Assembly: GCF_001579845.1 (NCBI RefSeq)
Contig: NZ_CP007440.1
Location: 1,178,001-1,242,000 of the forward strand
DNA length: 64,000 nt
From: Rhodoplanes sp. Z2-YC6860
GTDB taxonomy: Bacteria > Pseudomonadota > Alphaproteobacteria > Rhizobiales > Xanthobacteraceae
Direction of reading: 5' to 3'
Part shown: piece after piece, positions 1 through 9,510 of the stretch
Layout: the number at the start of each line of letters is the position of its first letter
Numbering within the stretch: position 1 is the stretch's first letter
Translations under genes and position numbers: made by a program
The notes under the pieces: generated by a model
The model's input: only the letters and a program-made list of their open reading frames with translations
What the model was told of the DNA's origin: nothing
Databases searched by the model: none

Positions 1-240
1 CCGAACCTTGCGAGGCTGCGCTGAGATTGAATGGCCGGGCGGCGACGCGCTAGCAGGCGGGTGGGATGACTGCCCCGCGTCGAAGGCATGATGCGCGGTT
101 GAACTGTCGTAAAGGTGTTACGTCACCGTTCCAGGCAATGGACACAAGCGATTCTGCGGCTCGTCCCGATTGGAACGAGCGAAAAGCGCGGGCCGTCGTC
201 GGCGGTCAATTTGTTTTGAACGTGTCGAGAGGTGCCGGTT

Positions 241-1230
241 TCAGACCCGGATGCTGGTCATGATGCCCTTCGGGAAGATTTCCTCGGGCTTGGCGCGGCG
301 GTGCGCGATGCCCTGCTCAAAGGTGTAGCGCAGGAATTGCTCGAAGGTCGGCCGGTTCTCTTCGATGCCGAACGGGAAGGTGTCGTTGCCGAACCGGTCT
401 GCCGTCTTGCGCATATAGGTCGGCAGCGAAGCCACCGGGTAGCGCGACACCGCCGGGTCCATCAGCCGCTCGATGCTGCGATTCTTCGAGAGCAGGAACG
501 CGTTGAAGAGATTGCGCGCCACCCACGGGTTCGCATCGAGCACATGCTTTTGCAGCGCGATGATGTGCATGATCGGCCACACTTTGGTGGCTGCGTAATA
601 CTTGTCTTCCATCTCGGTGAAATCGGGGAACAGCCGGACGATGTCCGGATGGCCCTGCCGGAAGCAGTCCGGCGGCCGCGCGATCAGCGCGCAGTCGATC
701 TCGCCCGAGGCCAACATCTCGCTCAAGGACTTGTCCTTGACGCGGGTGAGCTTGACGCCCTTGGGCAGGCTCAATTCGACCTTCTCGATCCGGCCGGCCT
801 CGTTGGCGCCGGCCTGATACCAATGCACGTCCTTCAACGCCACACCGTGCTCGTCGTTGAGCCAGCCGCGCATGTAGACCGCCGCGGTGTGCGCCCACTC
901 GGGCGAGCCGATGGTCTTGCCCTTGAGGTCCTTCGCGGTCCTGATCTTGCTCTTCTTGTTGACGTAGAAGGACGAGAAGCGGAACAGCCGCGAGCACACC
1001 ACCGGCAGCCCGATGATGTCGGAGTCCTTCCGCGTCACCTGGGCGGTGAACTTGGCGAACGACAATTCGGCGGCGTCCCATTCACGGTCGAACGTGAAGC
1101 GCGCGAAGATCTCGTGATGGCCGAGCATCGACCAGATGGTTTCGATGCCTTCGGCCTGCACGGTGCCGAGACGGAAATCGCGGAAATGGTCGTAGTCAGT
1201 GGTCGCCAGCGAAAGCTTGAGCTTGGCCAT
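241..1230 (-). CDS. 4,5-dihydroxyphthalate decarboxylase-like protein (periplasmic-binding-protein fold)
   Basis: This 329-residue protein belongs to the family annotated either as 4,5-dihydroxyphthalate decarboxylase or as ABC substrate-binding protein. It has the two-lobed binding-protein fold but no export signal, so it is probably cytoplasmic. Two paralogues in this window (19811-20797 and 27028-28020) share its landmarks: an N-terminal MA-x-L start, a Ser-Arg-Leu/Val-Phe-Arg segment near residue 85, an Asp-Leu-Lys-Gly-Lys segment near 105, and a Pro-Ile-Met-His segment near 220. Two adjacent ATGs are possible. The second (1230) is chosen because it matches both paralogues; a G-run 4 bases upstream can serve as ribosome site. 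It follows the PBP1A gene on the same strand by 51 bases, but a functional link is unlikely. The true substrate is unknown; decarboxylation of an aromatic acid is a family inference. Confidence 0.8.
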   Translation of the reverse strand: MAKLKLSLATTDYDHFRDFRLGTVQAEGIETIWSMLGHHEIFARFTFDREWDAAELSFAKFTAQVTRKDSDIIGLPVVCSRLFRFSSFYVNKKSKIRTAKDLKGKTIGSPEWAHTAAVYMRGWLNDEHGVALKDVHWYQAGANEAGRIEKVELSLPKGVKLTRVKDKSLSEMLASGEIDCALIARPPDCFRQGHPDIVRLFPDFTEMEDKYYAATKVWPIMHIIALQKHVLDANPWVARNLFNAFLLSKNRSIERLMDPAVSRYPVASLPTYMRKTADRFGNDTFPFGIEENRPTFEQFLRYTFEQGIAHRRAKPEEIFPKGIMTSIRV

Positions 1231-1281
1231 CATGCCCCCCGGCAAATGATGTTGATGTGGTTGGTGGAGATGTCGATGGGA

Positions 1282-4197
1282 TCAGAAGCCGCCGGTTCGT
1301 CCGCCGCCGAAGAAGCCGCCGAATGGGCCGCGTCCTCCGTCCGGTTCATATTGTTGCTGCGGGAAAGCGCCGCGAGGCGGACGCCGGCCGAAACCTGAAT
1401 CGGATTCGCGGGCCCGGTATGACGGCTGCGATTGGCTTTCGAAGCGGCGCGAGAAGAACGGCGGAAAAAAGAAGCCGCCGCCGCCGGAACTGCTGCTGCG
1501 GCCGTCGTCGTAGTCGTCGTCGCTGCCCACGGAATAATCGTGGTTGCGCGACACCAGGCGGTATTGCGACTCGTCAAGCCGCCCGCTCTCGTCCAGCCGG
1601 AAGTATTCCATGAACGCCGAGCGGCTGCGGGTTTCGATCCGCGCACCCGAGTGCAGATCGATCGGCAGCGCGATCAGGCGGCGATCAGCCTCCGGTGACG
1701 GGCCAGGCAGCGGCTGCTGCGGCGCATAGTCGGCCCAGACCGACTTCATGATCGATTGGAAGATCGGCAACGCGACCCGCGAACCTTGCTGGCCTTGGCC
1801 AAGAGTCCTCTTGCCCTTGGCGTTGTCATAACCGACCCAGACGCCGATCGTGACATCCTTGCTGAAGCCCATGAACCAGGCATCGTTGAAGTCGTCGCTG
1901 GTGCCGGTCTTGCCGCCGACAAAGCTGGACAGCGAACTCATGCGCGCGGCGGTGCCGCGGGCGACGACGCCTTGCAGCAGCGTGCGAAGCTGGAACACCG
2001 CCGCGGGATCGACCGGAAGCGGTTTCAGCGACTCGTCGGCCTTGTAGAGCACCTTGCCGTCGAGCGAGATCTGCTCGATCACATGCGGGGTCGGCCGCTT
2101 GCCCTCGTTGGCGATGGCGCCATAGAAGCCCGCAAGATCGATCGGCCGCACCGGCTGGGCGCCGAGCACGAACGGATAGAATCGCACGCATTGCGGATAG
2201 ATCTGCGCCTTCACGGCAAGCGCGCAGATCGTGTCGAGGCTTTCCTGGGGCGTGTCGCCAATGCCACCGTCAAGCAGGCGCGCGGTGACGAGATTTTTCG
2301 ACTGCTCCAGCCCCCGGCGCAATGTCGTGGTGCCCGAACCGCCGCCCTCGTAGTTGCGCGGCGACCAGTAGTCGGTGGAGCGGGTGTAGCGGTTGACGCC
2401 ATTGATCGGCGGATAGGTGATCGACGCATCCAGAACCAGCGTGTTCGGCTGCAGGCCGTGTGCCAGTGCCGCGAGATAGGTCAAAGGCTTGAGCGACGAG
2501 CCGGGCTGACGGCGTGACTGTGTCACGCGGTTGAGCTGGCTCATCGGATAGGAGAAGCCGCCGACCATCGCCAGGATGCGGCCGGTCTTGTTCTCCATCA
2601 CCAGCGTCATGCCCTGCACATGGGGCCGCACGCGAAGCTCGACGCGGACTCCCACGTTGGATTTCTGGTTGTTCAGATTGGCGTTCGTGTTCTCGATGAC
2701 TTTGACATAAAGCACATCGAACAGGTTGATACGCGAACGCGTTCGCGCGCCCCATGTCGACAGCGGCAAGATACGGCCGTCCGGCAGGCCGACCCGGATC
2801 GACTCGCCGCGCCGCTCGACCACCACGGCTGGCGTCCAGTGCACGTCGTAGAGCGGCAACCGCACCTGATCGAGTGCGACCTGCCAGCTCGGCTTGTCCT
2901 GGTTGGCCTTGCGGTCGAGGTCGAGCTTCTTGATCGCATCGCCGACGTTGGCTTCCGCGCCCCGGAATTCGACGCGGCCGGCGCCTTGTTCATATTGCGC
3001 AAGCCCTTCCTGAAGCGCGGCTTCTGCGGCGCGCTGGATTGCCGGCTGGATGGTGGACTTCACTTGGTAGGAATTGCCGGTCAGCCGGCTGATGTTGGCA
3101 ACGCTCCGTGCCTCGCGTCCGATCTCGTCGACCAGATGGAAACCGGTGTCGCGGCGCACCCGGTTGACCGGAACGAACGTGAGCTTCGTCGCTTCCGCCT
3201 CGCTGTACTGATCGGCGTTGATGACGCCGTCGTCCTTCAGGCGGCTCAGCACATAGGCGAGGCGCTCCTGGGCGCGGCCGTAATACTTGTCCGGATTGAA
3301 ATAGGCCGGGCCTTTGGTGAGGCCCGCGAGGAATGCCGCCTCGGTGGTGTTCACGTCCTTCACCGGCTTGCCGAAGTAGGCGCGGGAGGCGAGGTCGACG
3401 CCCCAGGCCGAGCGGCCGAGATAGATCGAGTTCAGATAGATCTCGAGGATTTCCTGCTTGCTCAGCACCTTCTCCAGGCGGGTGGCGACCAGCACCTCGC
3501 GGATCTTGCGCTCGAAGGTGACGCTGTCGCCGACGAGAAGGTTCTTCGCGACCTGCTGAGTGATGGTCGAGCCGCCCTGGCGCTTGTCGCCGCCCAGGGT
3601 GTTCATGAAGGCGCGCGTGACGCTGCGGATATCGACACCGGGATGCTCGTAGAAGCGCTTGTCCTCGGCCGCGATGAACGCCTTCTGCACGATCTCGGGG
3701 ATTTGCGAGAGCGGCACCCATTGCCGGCGGCCGTCGGGCTCGAACAGCTCGGCGAACTTGGCGCCGGAGCCGTCGTAGACCGTGGTCATTTCGGGAAGCT
3801 TCAGACCCTTGAGGCGGTTGTGGTCAGGCAGGTCGGCGGCGGCGCGGTTGTAGAACTCGATCACCTCGCCGATGTCGACGACCTCTTTGTCGATCTTCTC
3901 GTGTTTGCAGAACTGCTTGTAGGCGAGAAACAGGTCGTTGAAGTTGATGCCCTTGAAGCCGGCGACTTCGCCAGCCGTGGCCTGCTTGTCGGTCATCACC
4001 GTCTCGATCAATCCGTCGAGATCGATGTTCTCGATATTGAAGGCCTTCCGCATGCTGTCGCAGCCGTCCCCCAGGATCTTGAGGACTTGAGCCTTGTCTT
4101 GGACGGGATCGAATTGGGTTTTGACCGTATCCGGCCGGGTCATGACCAGGCTCAGCGCCAGGGCCGTGGCAAACACCTTAACGAGAATGGCTTCCAT
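1282..4197 (-). CDS. Penicillin-binding protein 1A family, bifunctional transglycosylase/transpeptidase
   Basis: A class A PBP of 971 residues that polymerises and cross-links peptidoglycan at the outer face of the inner membrane. A single membrane segment lies at residues 3-20. The GT51 domain starts near residue 140, with the catalytic-Glu motif EDKRFYEHPGVD at about 178 and GGSTITQQ about 30 residues later. The transpeptidase domain has the Ser-x-x-Lys motif (SSLK), the Ser-Lys-Asn motif and KTGTS. Two things are unusual: an extra region of about 110 residues between the membrane segment and the GT domain, and a C-terminal tail of about 70 residues rich in Gly, Phe, Ser and Pro. The start is the only ATG that includes the membrane segment, though its ribosome site is weak. 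It is divergent from the M24 gene at 4416. Confidence 0.93.
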   Translation of the reverse strand: MEAILVKVFATALALSLVMTRPDTVKTQFDPVQDKAQVLKILGDGCDSMRKAFNIENIDLDGLIETVMTDKQATAGEVAGFKGINFNDLFLAYKQFCKHEKIDKEVVDIGEVIEFYNRAAADLPDHNRLKGLKLPEMTTVYDGSGAKFAELFEPDGRRQWVPLSQIPEIVQKAFIAAEDKRFYEHPGVDIRSVTRAFMNTLGGDKRQGGSTITQQVAKNLLVGDSVTFERKIREVLVATRLEKVLSKQEILEIYLNSIYLGRSAWGVDLASRAYFGKPVKDVNTTEAAFLAGLTKGPAYFNPDKYYGRAQERLAYVLSRLKDDGVINADQYSEAEATKLTFVPVNRVRRDTGFHLVDEIGREARSVANISRLTGNSYQVKSTIQPAIQRAAEAALQEGLAQYEQGAGRVEFRGAEANVGDAIKKLDLDRKANQDKPSWQVALDQVRLPLYDVHWTPAVVVERRGESIRVGLPDGRILPLSTWGARTRSRINLFDVLYVKVIENTNANLNNQKSNVGVRVELRVRPHVQGMTLVMENKTGRILAMVGGFSYPMSQLNRVTQSRRQPGSSLKPLTYLAALAHGLQPNTLVLDASITYPPINGVNRYTRSTDYWSPRNYEGGGSGTTTLRRGLEQSKNLVTARLLDGGIGDTPQESLDTICALAVKAQIYPQCVRFYPFVLGAQPVRPIDLAGFYGAIANEGKRPTPHVIEQISLDGKVLYKADESLKPLPVDPAAVFQLRTLLQGVVARGTAARMSSLSSFVGGKTGTSDDFNDAWFMGFSKDVTIGVWVGYDNAKGKRTLGQGQQGSRVALPIFQSIMKSVWADYAPQQPLPGPSPEADRRLIALPIDLHSGARIETRSRSAFMEYFRLDESGRLDESQYRLVSRNHDYSVGSDDDYDDGRSSSSGGGGFFFPPFFSRRFESQSQPSYRARESDSGFGRRPPRGAFPQQQYEPDGGRGPFGGFFGGGRTGGF

Positions 4198-4415
4198 GTA
4201 TCAGCATGCTCTGGGAGGGCTCCGCAGCGTGTTAATTATACAAGAAGGCCATTTGACGGTTATGGTTTCCTGACCGCTGCTGGAAAATATTTCGTGACCT
4301 GTGCGGCTGCCAACTGCCGTTGGCGAAATCGTGCGGCGAGAACCACGGAATTTACCTTGCATCGTCAATGCGTTAAAGCGTTAATGCCGCAATCAGAGAA
4401 GCCCGGGAGGTAACG

Positions 4416-5615
4416 ATGGCTGGCAACGGTTTGAGCGAGCGACTGCAGACGCCGATTTCGACTGCAGAACTCGAGCGCCGCTGGGGTCTGACCCGCGCGG
4501 CGATGAAGCGCGAAGGCATCGACGTTCTGCTGATGCAGAACAACAACGATCACATGGGCGGCTACGTCAAATGGTTCACCGACATGCCGGCGACCAACGG
4601 CTATCCGCAAACGGTCGTCTTCCCGGCTGACGACGAGATGACGGTGGTTTGCCAGGGCCCGTTCAACGGCGATGGCCGGCCGCCGGGCGACACCTGGCGC
4701 GGCGTGAAGCGGATGCTGACCACGCCGAGCTACGAGTCGGCGCATTATACCCAGAGTTACGACCCGGAACTCGCCGCCAAGGCGCTGCAGCCTTACGCGC
4801 GCGCCACCATCGGCTTTGTCGGCATCTATCAGATGTCGTTCGCCATGGGCGACTTCATCATGAAGAAGTTCTCGTCGGCGCGTTATGCCGACGCGAGCGA
4901 AATGGTCGATCGCATCAAAGTGATCAAGAGCGCCGAGGAACTCGAGCTCGTTCGTCGCGCCGCGATCATGCAGGACGGCGCCATGAAGGCGGCCTTCGCG
5001 GCGATCAAGCCCGGCATGCGTGACACGGAGGTCGCCGCCGTCGCGGTGCATTACAGCCAGGTCCACGGCAGCGAGAACGGCATCTATCTCTGCGCTTCGG
5101 CACCGCCCGGCACGGCGGCCAAGTTCGGTCAGCGCCACGTGCAGAACCGCACCATCAAGAAGGGCGACGCTTTTGCGCTGCTGGTCGAGGATTCCGGCCC
5201 CGGCGGCATGTACACCGAGCTTGGCCGGAGCTGCGTGCTCGGCAAGGTGCCGCAGCAGATGAAAGATGAGCTCGAGATGGTGAAGGAGGGGCGCAAGCTC
5301 ACCCTCGACATGCTCGTGCCCGGCACGCCCTGCAAGGACATCTGGGAGGCGTTTAACGCCTTCATGCGCAAGCACGGCCGGCCCGAAGAGGCTCGGCTTT
5401 ATTGCCACGGCCAGGGCTACGACCTGGTCGAACGGCCGCTCATCCGAAACGACGAGCCCTGGACCATCCAGAAAGACATGAACATCGTCGTGCACCCCAC
5501 CTACGCTCACGGCGGCTATCTCAACTGGCTGTGCGATAACTACATCATCGGTGGCAACGGGCCGGGCGACCGCATCCATCAGTTCCCGGAAGAGATCATC
5601 GAGATCGACGTCTGA
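4416..5615 (+). CDS. M24 family (creatinase/Xaa-Pro peptidase fold) protein, non-canonical metal site
   Basis: A 399-residue protein of the M24 pita-bread fold with an N-terminal creatinase-like domain (to about residue 150) and a C-terminal catalytic-fold domain. The His of the HGQGYD segment and the Glu of the following ER-P segment fit the family. However, the second metal Asp is Glu (in YTELGR) and the late Glu usually found in the EPG-x-Y motif is His (VVHPTY). Such losses are known in creatinase-type members that work without metal, so a C-N hydrolase acting on a small guanidino or amidino compound is as likely as a peptidase. The start has an excellent ribosome site (GGGAGG, 5 bases upstream). 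It lies ahead of the tctB/tctA pair on the same strand, separated by 290 bases in which I see no gene. Confidence 0.82.
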   Translation: MAGNGLSERLQTPISTAELERRWGLTRAAMKREGIDVLLMQNNNDHMGGYVKWFTDMPATNGYPQTVVFPADDEMTVVCQGPFNGDGRPPGDTWRGVKRMLTTPSYESAHYTQSYDPELAAKALQPYARATIGFVGIYQMSFAMGDFIMKKFSSARYADASEMVDRIKVIKSAEELELVRRAAIMQDGAMKAAFAAIKPGMRDTEVAAVAVHYSQVHGSENGIYLCASAPPGTAAKFGQRHVQNRTIKKGDAFALLVEDSGPGGMYTELGRSCVLGKVPQQMKDELEMVKEGRKLTLDMLVPGTPCKDIWEAFNAFMRKHGRPEEARLYCHGQGYDLVERPLIRNDEPWTIQKDMNIVVHPTYAHGGYLNWLCDNYIIGGNGPGDRIHQFPEEIIEIDV

Positions 5616-5905
5616 TTTTTGCCGATATCTCGACACGGCTGCGACATTCCGCCGCCAGCGATGGTTGCAAATCGGGCGCCCAGTTCAGCGAATGCGTGCC
5701 CGTTTTTCTGCTGAGGGTCGCAACCTGAATTTATTTTAATTATTTCCCCGCCGGCTTCTCTGGTACCCAAATTTGATGAGCGGTGTTGAGCGCTACGGCT
5801 CTTGCACCGCTTCGCGCTGTGTTTCGCGTCGAGACAATGGCGTGTGGGGCGAAGGCGCAAGAACAACAACATCGCACCGGAGAGGTCCGGGCGGGAGGTA
5901 GCGTT

Positions 5906-6457
5906 TTGGCCTTAGAACGCGTACGGCGCGAAGCGAGTTTCTTTGCGCATATGTTCAAGCACCGCCGTGATTTCTGCGCGGGCGGCCTCATGATTTTGTT
6001 CGGCCTTATCCCTGCGGTGAACGGCCCGAACTATCACATCGGAACACTGACGCGCATGGGCCCAGGCTTCATGCCGACCGTGCTGGGCGTCATTCTCATT
6101 ATCCTTGGCGTGATGATCGCGGCCACCGCAACCGTCGAAGCGGCGGTGGAAGGCGAGACGCACGGCGAGGCCAGCGACGACAACCTGTTGCCTCCGCATC
6201 CGCAGTGGCTCGCCTGGCTCTGTATCCTGTCAGGGCCGTTCCTGTTCATTGTGTTCGGCACCATCGGTGGTATGGCACCGGGGACCTTCGCCTGCGTCTT
6301 TGTTTCCGGGTTGGGCGACAAAGACATGAACTGGAAAAGGGCGCTCATCCTCGCCTCGGTGGTGACGATATTCGGCGTCGCCCTGTTCCACTATCTGCTT
6401 CAGATTCCGATGCCGGTCCTCGAGTGGAAGTCGCCACTCCAAGTGTGGTGGCGTTAA
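5906..6457 (+). CDS. tctB: TctB family small membrane subunit of a tripartite tricarboxylate transporter
   Basis: A 183-residue membrane protein with about four hydrophobic segments in the usual TctB pattern, a short cytoplasmic start and a polar loop in the middle. It forms the small subunit of a secondary, binding-protein-dependent transporter in the inner membrane and works with TctA. The start chosen is TTG at 5906, because GGAGG lies 7 bases upstream. An internal ATG at 5951 would begin close to the first membrane helix and has no ribosome site. The stop codon directly abuts the ATG of tctA. No receptor gene is adjacent, so one of the five solitary TctC proteins in the window, or one elsewhere, must supply the substrate. 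Confidence 0.85.
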   Translation: MALERVRREASFFAHMFKHRRDFCAGGLMILFGLIPAVNGPNYHIGTLTRMGPGFMPTVLGVILIILGVMIAATATVEAAVEGETHGEASDDNLLPPHPQWLAWLCILSGPFLFIVFGTIGGMAPGTFACVFVSGLGDKDMNWKRALILASVVTIFGVALFHYLLQIPMPVLEWKSPLQVWWR

Positions 6458-8023
6458 ATGGAAACCGCTCTCACTGATCTCTGGTACGGGTTTACGGTCG
6501 CGATTGAGCCGCACAACCTGATGTACTGCTTCCTCGGCGTGCTGATCGGCAACATGGTCGGCGTGTTGCCGGGCATGGGCCCGCTCGCGACCATCTCGAT
6601 CCTGTTGCCGCTGACCTTCGGCATCAAGCCGGTTGGCGCCATCCTGATGCTGTCTGGCATCTTCTACGGCTCGCAGTATGGCGGCGCGATCTGCTCCATT
6701 CTGCTCAACCTGCCGTGTCATCCGCCGCATGCCGTGACATGTCTCGATGGCTTCCCGATGACGAAGCAGGGGCGCGGCGGTGTCGCGCTCGGCATCACGG
6801 TGATCGGGTCGTTCATCGGCGCATCCTGGGGCATCACCGAGATGATGTTCCTTGCGCCGCTTCTGGTCACCGTGGCCTTGAAGTTTGGCCCGGCCGAAGT
6901 GTGCTCGCTGATGCTTCTGGGTCTGCTGGCCGGCTCAACGCTCGCACGTGGTTCGCCTCTCAAGGGTGTCGCCATGACGGTGCTCGGACTGGTCTTCGGT
7001 CTGGTCGGCTCCGATCTTGAGACGGGCGCCGAACGTCTGACCTTCGGCTTTACCGAGTTGTCCGACGGCATCGAGCTTGTGGCGCTCGCGCTCGGCCTGT
7101 TCGGCATCGCCGAGTTCATGAACAGCGTCAATCAGGCGAGCGCGATCAACACCACTTATTCCAACGTCAAGCTCAAGGACATGCGGCCGAGCTGGGCCGA
7201 GTTCAAATGGGCGTTCCCGGCCATGATCCGTGGCACCATCGTCGGCAGCCTTTGCTCTCTGATCCCGGGCACCGGTCCGACGATTGCGTCCTTCGTGGCT
7301 TACGCGACCGAAAAGAAGGTCGCGAAAAATCCGCAGGACTTCGGCAAGGGCGAGATCCGCGGTGTGGCCGCACCTGAGGCCTCGACGCACTCCTCGGTGC
7401 AGGGCGACTTTATTCCCACCATGAGCCTTGGCATCCCGGGCGATGCCGTAATGGCGCTGCTGCTCGGCGCGCTGATGATCCAAGGCATCGTGCCCGGCCC
7501 GCAGCTCATCAAAGAGCATCCGGATATCTTCTGGGGCCTGATCGCGAGCTTCTGGATCGGCAACATCCTTCTCGTGCTGCTCAACGTGCCGTTGATCAGC
7601 ATCTGGGTGAAGATGCTGATGATCCCATACAAGTATCTCTATCCGAGCGCGCTGTTCTTCGTCTGTATCGGTGTCTATGCCGCGAACAACGACTTCTTCC
7701 AGGTCGGCGAGGTCATCGTGATCGGCATCCTCGGCTATGTGCTGATGCGGCTCGGCTTCCAGCCGGCGCCGATCCTGCTGGGCTTCGTGCTTGGTCCGAG
7801 ATTTGAGGAGAACTTCCGGCGCGCCATGCTGATCTCGCGCGGCGACCTGATGACCTTCATCGAGAAGCCGATCAGCGCGTTCTTCCTGGCGCTGTGCGTG
7901 ATCCTGATCGGCGCGCAGATCTTCTTCCGGTTGCGCGGGTCTAAAAAGGACACGGCCGCTGCCGAGGCCGTGGTCGATCAGTCACTGTCGTCGCCCCAGC
8001 TCCAGCGGGTCAACGCCAAGTAG
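6458..8023 (+). CDS. tctA: TctA family large permease subunit of a tripartite tricarboxylate transporter
   Basis: The 521-residue permease has about 11-12 membrane helices and the two duplicated TctA signatures: a YGG-containing segment near residue 72 followed by VTCLDGF, and the second copy around residue 315 with MSLGIPGD. In the first signature the usual small-residue stretch is replaced by LPCHPPH, which may tune specificity. The protein transports carboxylates with a periplasmic TctC/Bug receptor and TctB; known substrates in the family include citrate, tartrate and aromatic acids such as terephthalate, but nothing here decides which. It begins at the base after the tctB stop, so translation is coupled. 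The 3' end faces the DUF3500 gene 7 bases away. Confidence 0.93.
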   Translation: METALTDLWYGFTVAIEPHNLMYCFLGVLIGNMVGVLPGMGPLATISILLPLTFGIKPVGAILMLSGIFYGSQYGGAICSILLNLPCHPPHAVTCLDGFPMTKQGRGGVALGITVIGSFIGASWGITEMMFLAPLLVTVALKFGPAEVCSLMLLGLLAGSTLARGSPLKGVAMTVLGLVFGLVGSDLETGAERLTFGFTELSDGIELVALALGLFGIAEFMNSVNQASAINTTYSNVKLKDMRPSWAEFKWAFPAMIRGTIVGSLCSLIPGTGPTIASFVAYATEKKVAKNPQDFGKGEIRGVAAPEASTHSSVQGDFIPTMSLGIPGDAVMALLLGALMIQGIVPGPQLIKEHPDIFWGLIASFWIGNILLVLLNVPLISIWVKMLMIPYKYLYPSALFFVCIGVYAANNDFFQVGEVIVIGILGYVLMRLGFQPAPILLGFVLGPRFEENFRRAMLISRGDLMTFIEKPISAFFLALCVILIGAQIFFRLRGSKKDTAAAEAVVDQSLSSPQLQRVNAK

Positions 8024-8030
8024 TCTGCGG

Positions 8031-9410
8031 TCACGCGTCACCATCATCGCCATGGCGATGATGGTGATTGCCGTCGCCGTGGTGATGCCGGCGCGGACCG
8101 GATCCATGGTGGTGATGATGGCCGTGGCCGTGGCCGTGCCCTTCGTGCCTGGCCTGCTGCTGTTGCTGCTCTTGCATCTGCCGGTGATGCGGCGAACGCT
8201 TGTAGTGCTGGCGTAAGAGATCGAAGCCGTAATCGTTGCCGTTCGGCGTGCGCACGATGGTGTGGACGTGGAATTTGGCCGGCTCCGCATTGGTCAAGAA
8301 CACGCCGGCGTGGTGGTCGAACTCGATGAAGGTCACTGGGCTTTGCACCCGGTAATAGAACGGGCTCTCTTCGCTGAAGCCGCCGATCCAGCAGAAGTGC
8401 GTGTCGTCGAGATGCCGCTCCACCTCGGCGAGGCGCGCCCGCCGCGGGCCGTCGGGCAGCGACATCAGGTATTTGTCGACGAGGTCCATCAGGTCGCGCT
8501 TCTGCAACGCGGTGAGTTCGCTGCCCTTGAGCCCCTCATAGGGCACGATGCGATTGTCCTGGAACGCGCCGCCGAGATGCAGGTTGTCGGCGAAGTGCCG
8601 CCGGCCCTCGGGCAGATCGCCGCCCATCATCGAATGCGCGACGATGGCGCGCTTCTGCTGATCGGCCGAGAGCGAGCGCATCAGGCTGAGGCCTGCGCGT
8701 TCCTCGTCCTGGAAGATGCGAATGCCCTTGAACGGTCCGTGGTCGGCGTAAGACGGCTCGGCGCCCCAGAACGCCGGCGTCAACACCATCTGCCGGCCGA
8801 GCACGAAGCAGTTCAGCACCAGATGGTGGCCGAACAGCTGCCAGCCCCAAGGCTCGGCCATCGAAGGCGTGCCGAACAGGCAGAAGATGTAGCTCCATTC
8901 GCCCATCACCGCAGGCCCGCCGACGAGATCGCCGAGGAAGCGGTTGAGCTTCATCACGTCGCGCGACAGCTCGTAGCCGTGCTGGCTCATGCTGGCGCGA
9001 AGCACCGCCATGACGGCGTCGCGCAACGGCTCGTTCAGCTCGTCGAGGCGAAGCCCATAATCCTCGACATAGAGCTCGGTGTTCTGCCAGTGTCGCCATT
9101 GCGGTGAATCGACCGGGAAGCATGACGCTTTCTTCTGCTCGGGCGACAGGCGCGCGAGCAGCGCGTTGACGGCTCCGATCATCGCTTCGACCGGTGCGCC
9201 TTCCGGCGCAACCGCGAACAGCCCGGGAATGGCTTGCCCCGCCGTGGTGATCCCCCGGAACGGCTCGTTGAACATCTCCTGCCATTTGCCGAACAGTCCC
9301 TGCGCGCGCGGATTCTTCATGCGCGTTTGAGCATGCTCGCGTGCGGTCGGGCCCGCGATCTTGGATTCGTGGGGCTTGGGCACAAACGGATGGTAGTCGT
9401 CGGCGCTCAT
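8031..9410 (-). CDS. DUF3500 domain protein with His-rich tail
   Basis: A 459-residue protein with the DUF3500 core (about residues 45-400), including several conserved Trp and His residues and a closing segment YGFDLLRQHY near 400. No biochemical role is established for the family. There is no signal peptide. The last 40 residues are low complexity, with 16 His plus Gly and Asp, after a short Gln run. Such tails bind Ni, Zn or Cu in other proteins, so metal storage or delivery is possible but unproven. It is convergent with tctA and faces away from the isochorismatase gene. The start is the first ATG in the frame. Confidence 0.85.
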   Translation of the reverse strand: MSADDYHPFVPKPHESKIAGPTAREHAQTRMKNPRAQGLFGKWQEMFNEPFRGITTAGQAIPGLFAVAPEGAPVEAMIGAVNALLARLSPEQKKASCFPVDSPQWRHWQNTELYVEDYGLRLDELNEPLRDAVMAVLRASMSQHGYELSRDVMKLNRFLGDLVGGPAVMGEWSYIFCLFGTPSMAEPWGWQLFGHHLVLNCFVLGRQMVLTPAFWGAEPSYADHGPFKGIRIFQDEERAGLSLMRSLSADQQKRAIVAHSMMGGDLPEGRRHFADNLHLGGAFQDNRIVPYEGLKGSELTALQKRDLMDLVDKYLMSLPDGPRRARLAEVERHLDDTHFCWIGGFSEESPFYYRVQSPVTFIEFDHHAGVFLTNAEPAKFHVHTIVRTPNGNDYGFDLLRQHYKRSPHHRQMQEQQQQQARHEGHGHGHGHHHHHGSGPRRHHHGDGNHHHRHGDDGDA

Positions 9411-9510
9411 GTTCGATTCACTCCCGGCATGACGCTACCGCACGTGGCGGAGGCCGCCCAGCCCCACTAACATGCAGGGCGCAGGGTTTCGGCAGGAAAG
9501 GAACGTCGTC

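Noticed and set aside
66-263. Possible short gene at the left end of the window
   Set aside because: No ribosome site, no domain or signal peptide, and it runs into the 3' end of the gene at 241 on the other strand.
2620-4413. Very long open frame (597 codons) on the plus strand opposite PBP1A
   Set aside because: It mirrors the codon phase of the PBP gene in GC-rich DNA and encodes no recognisable protein. The minus-strand frame has all PBP motifs.
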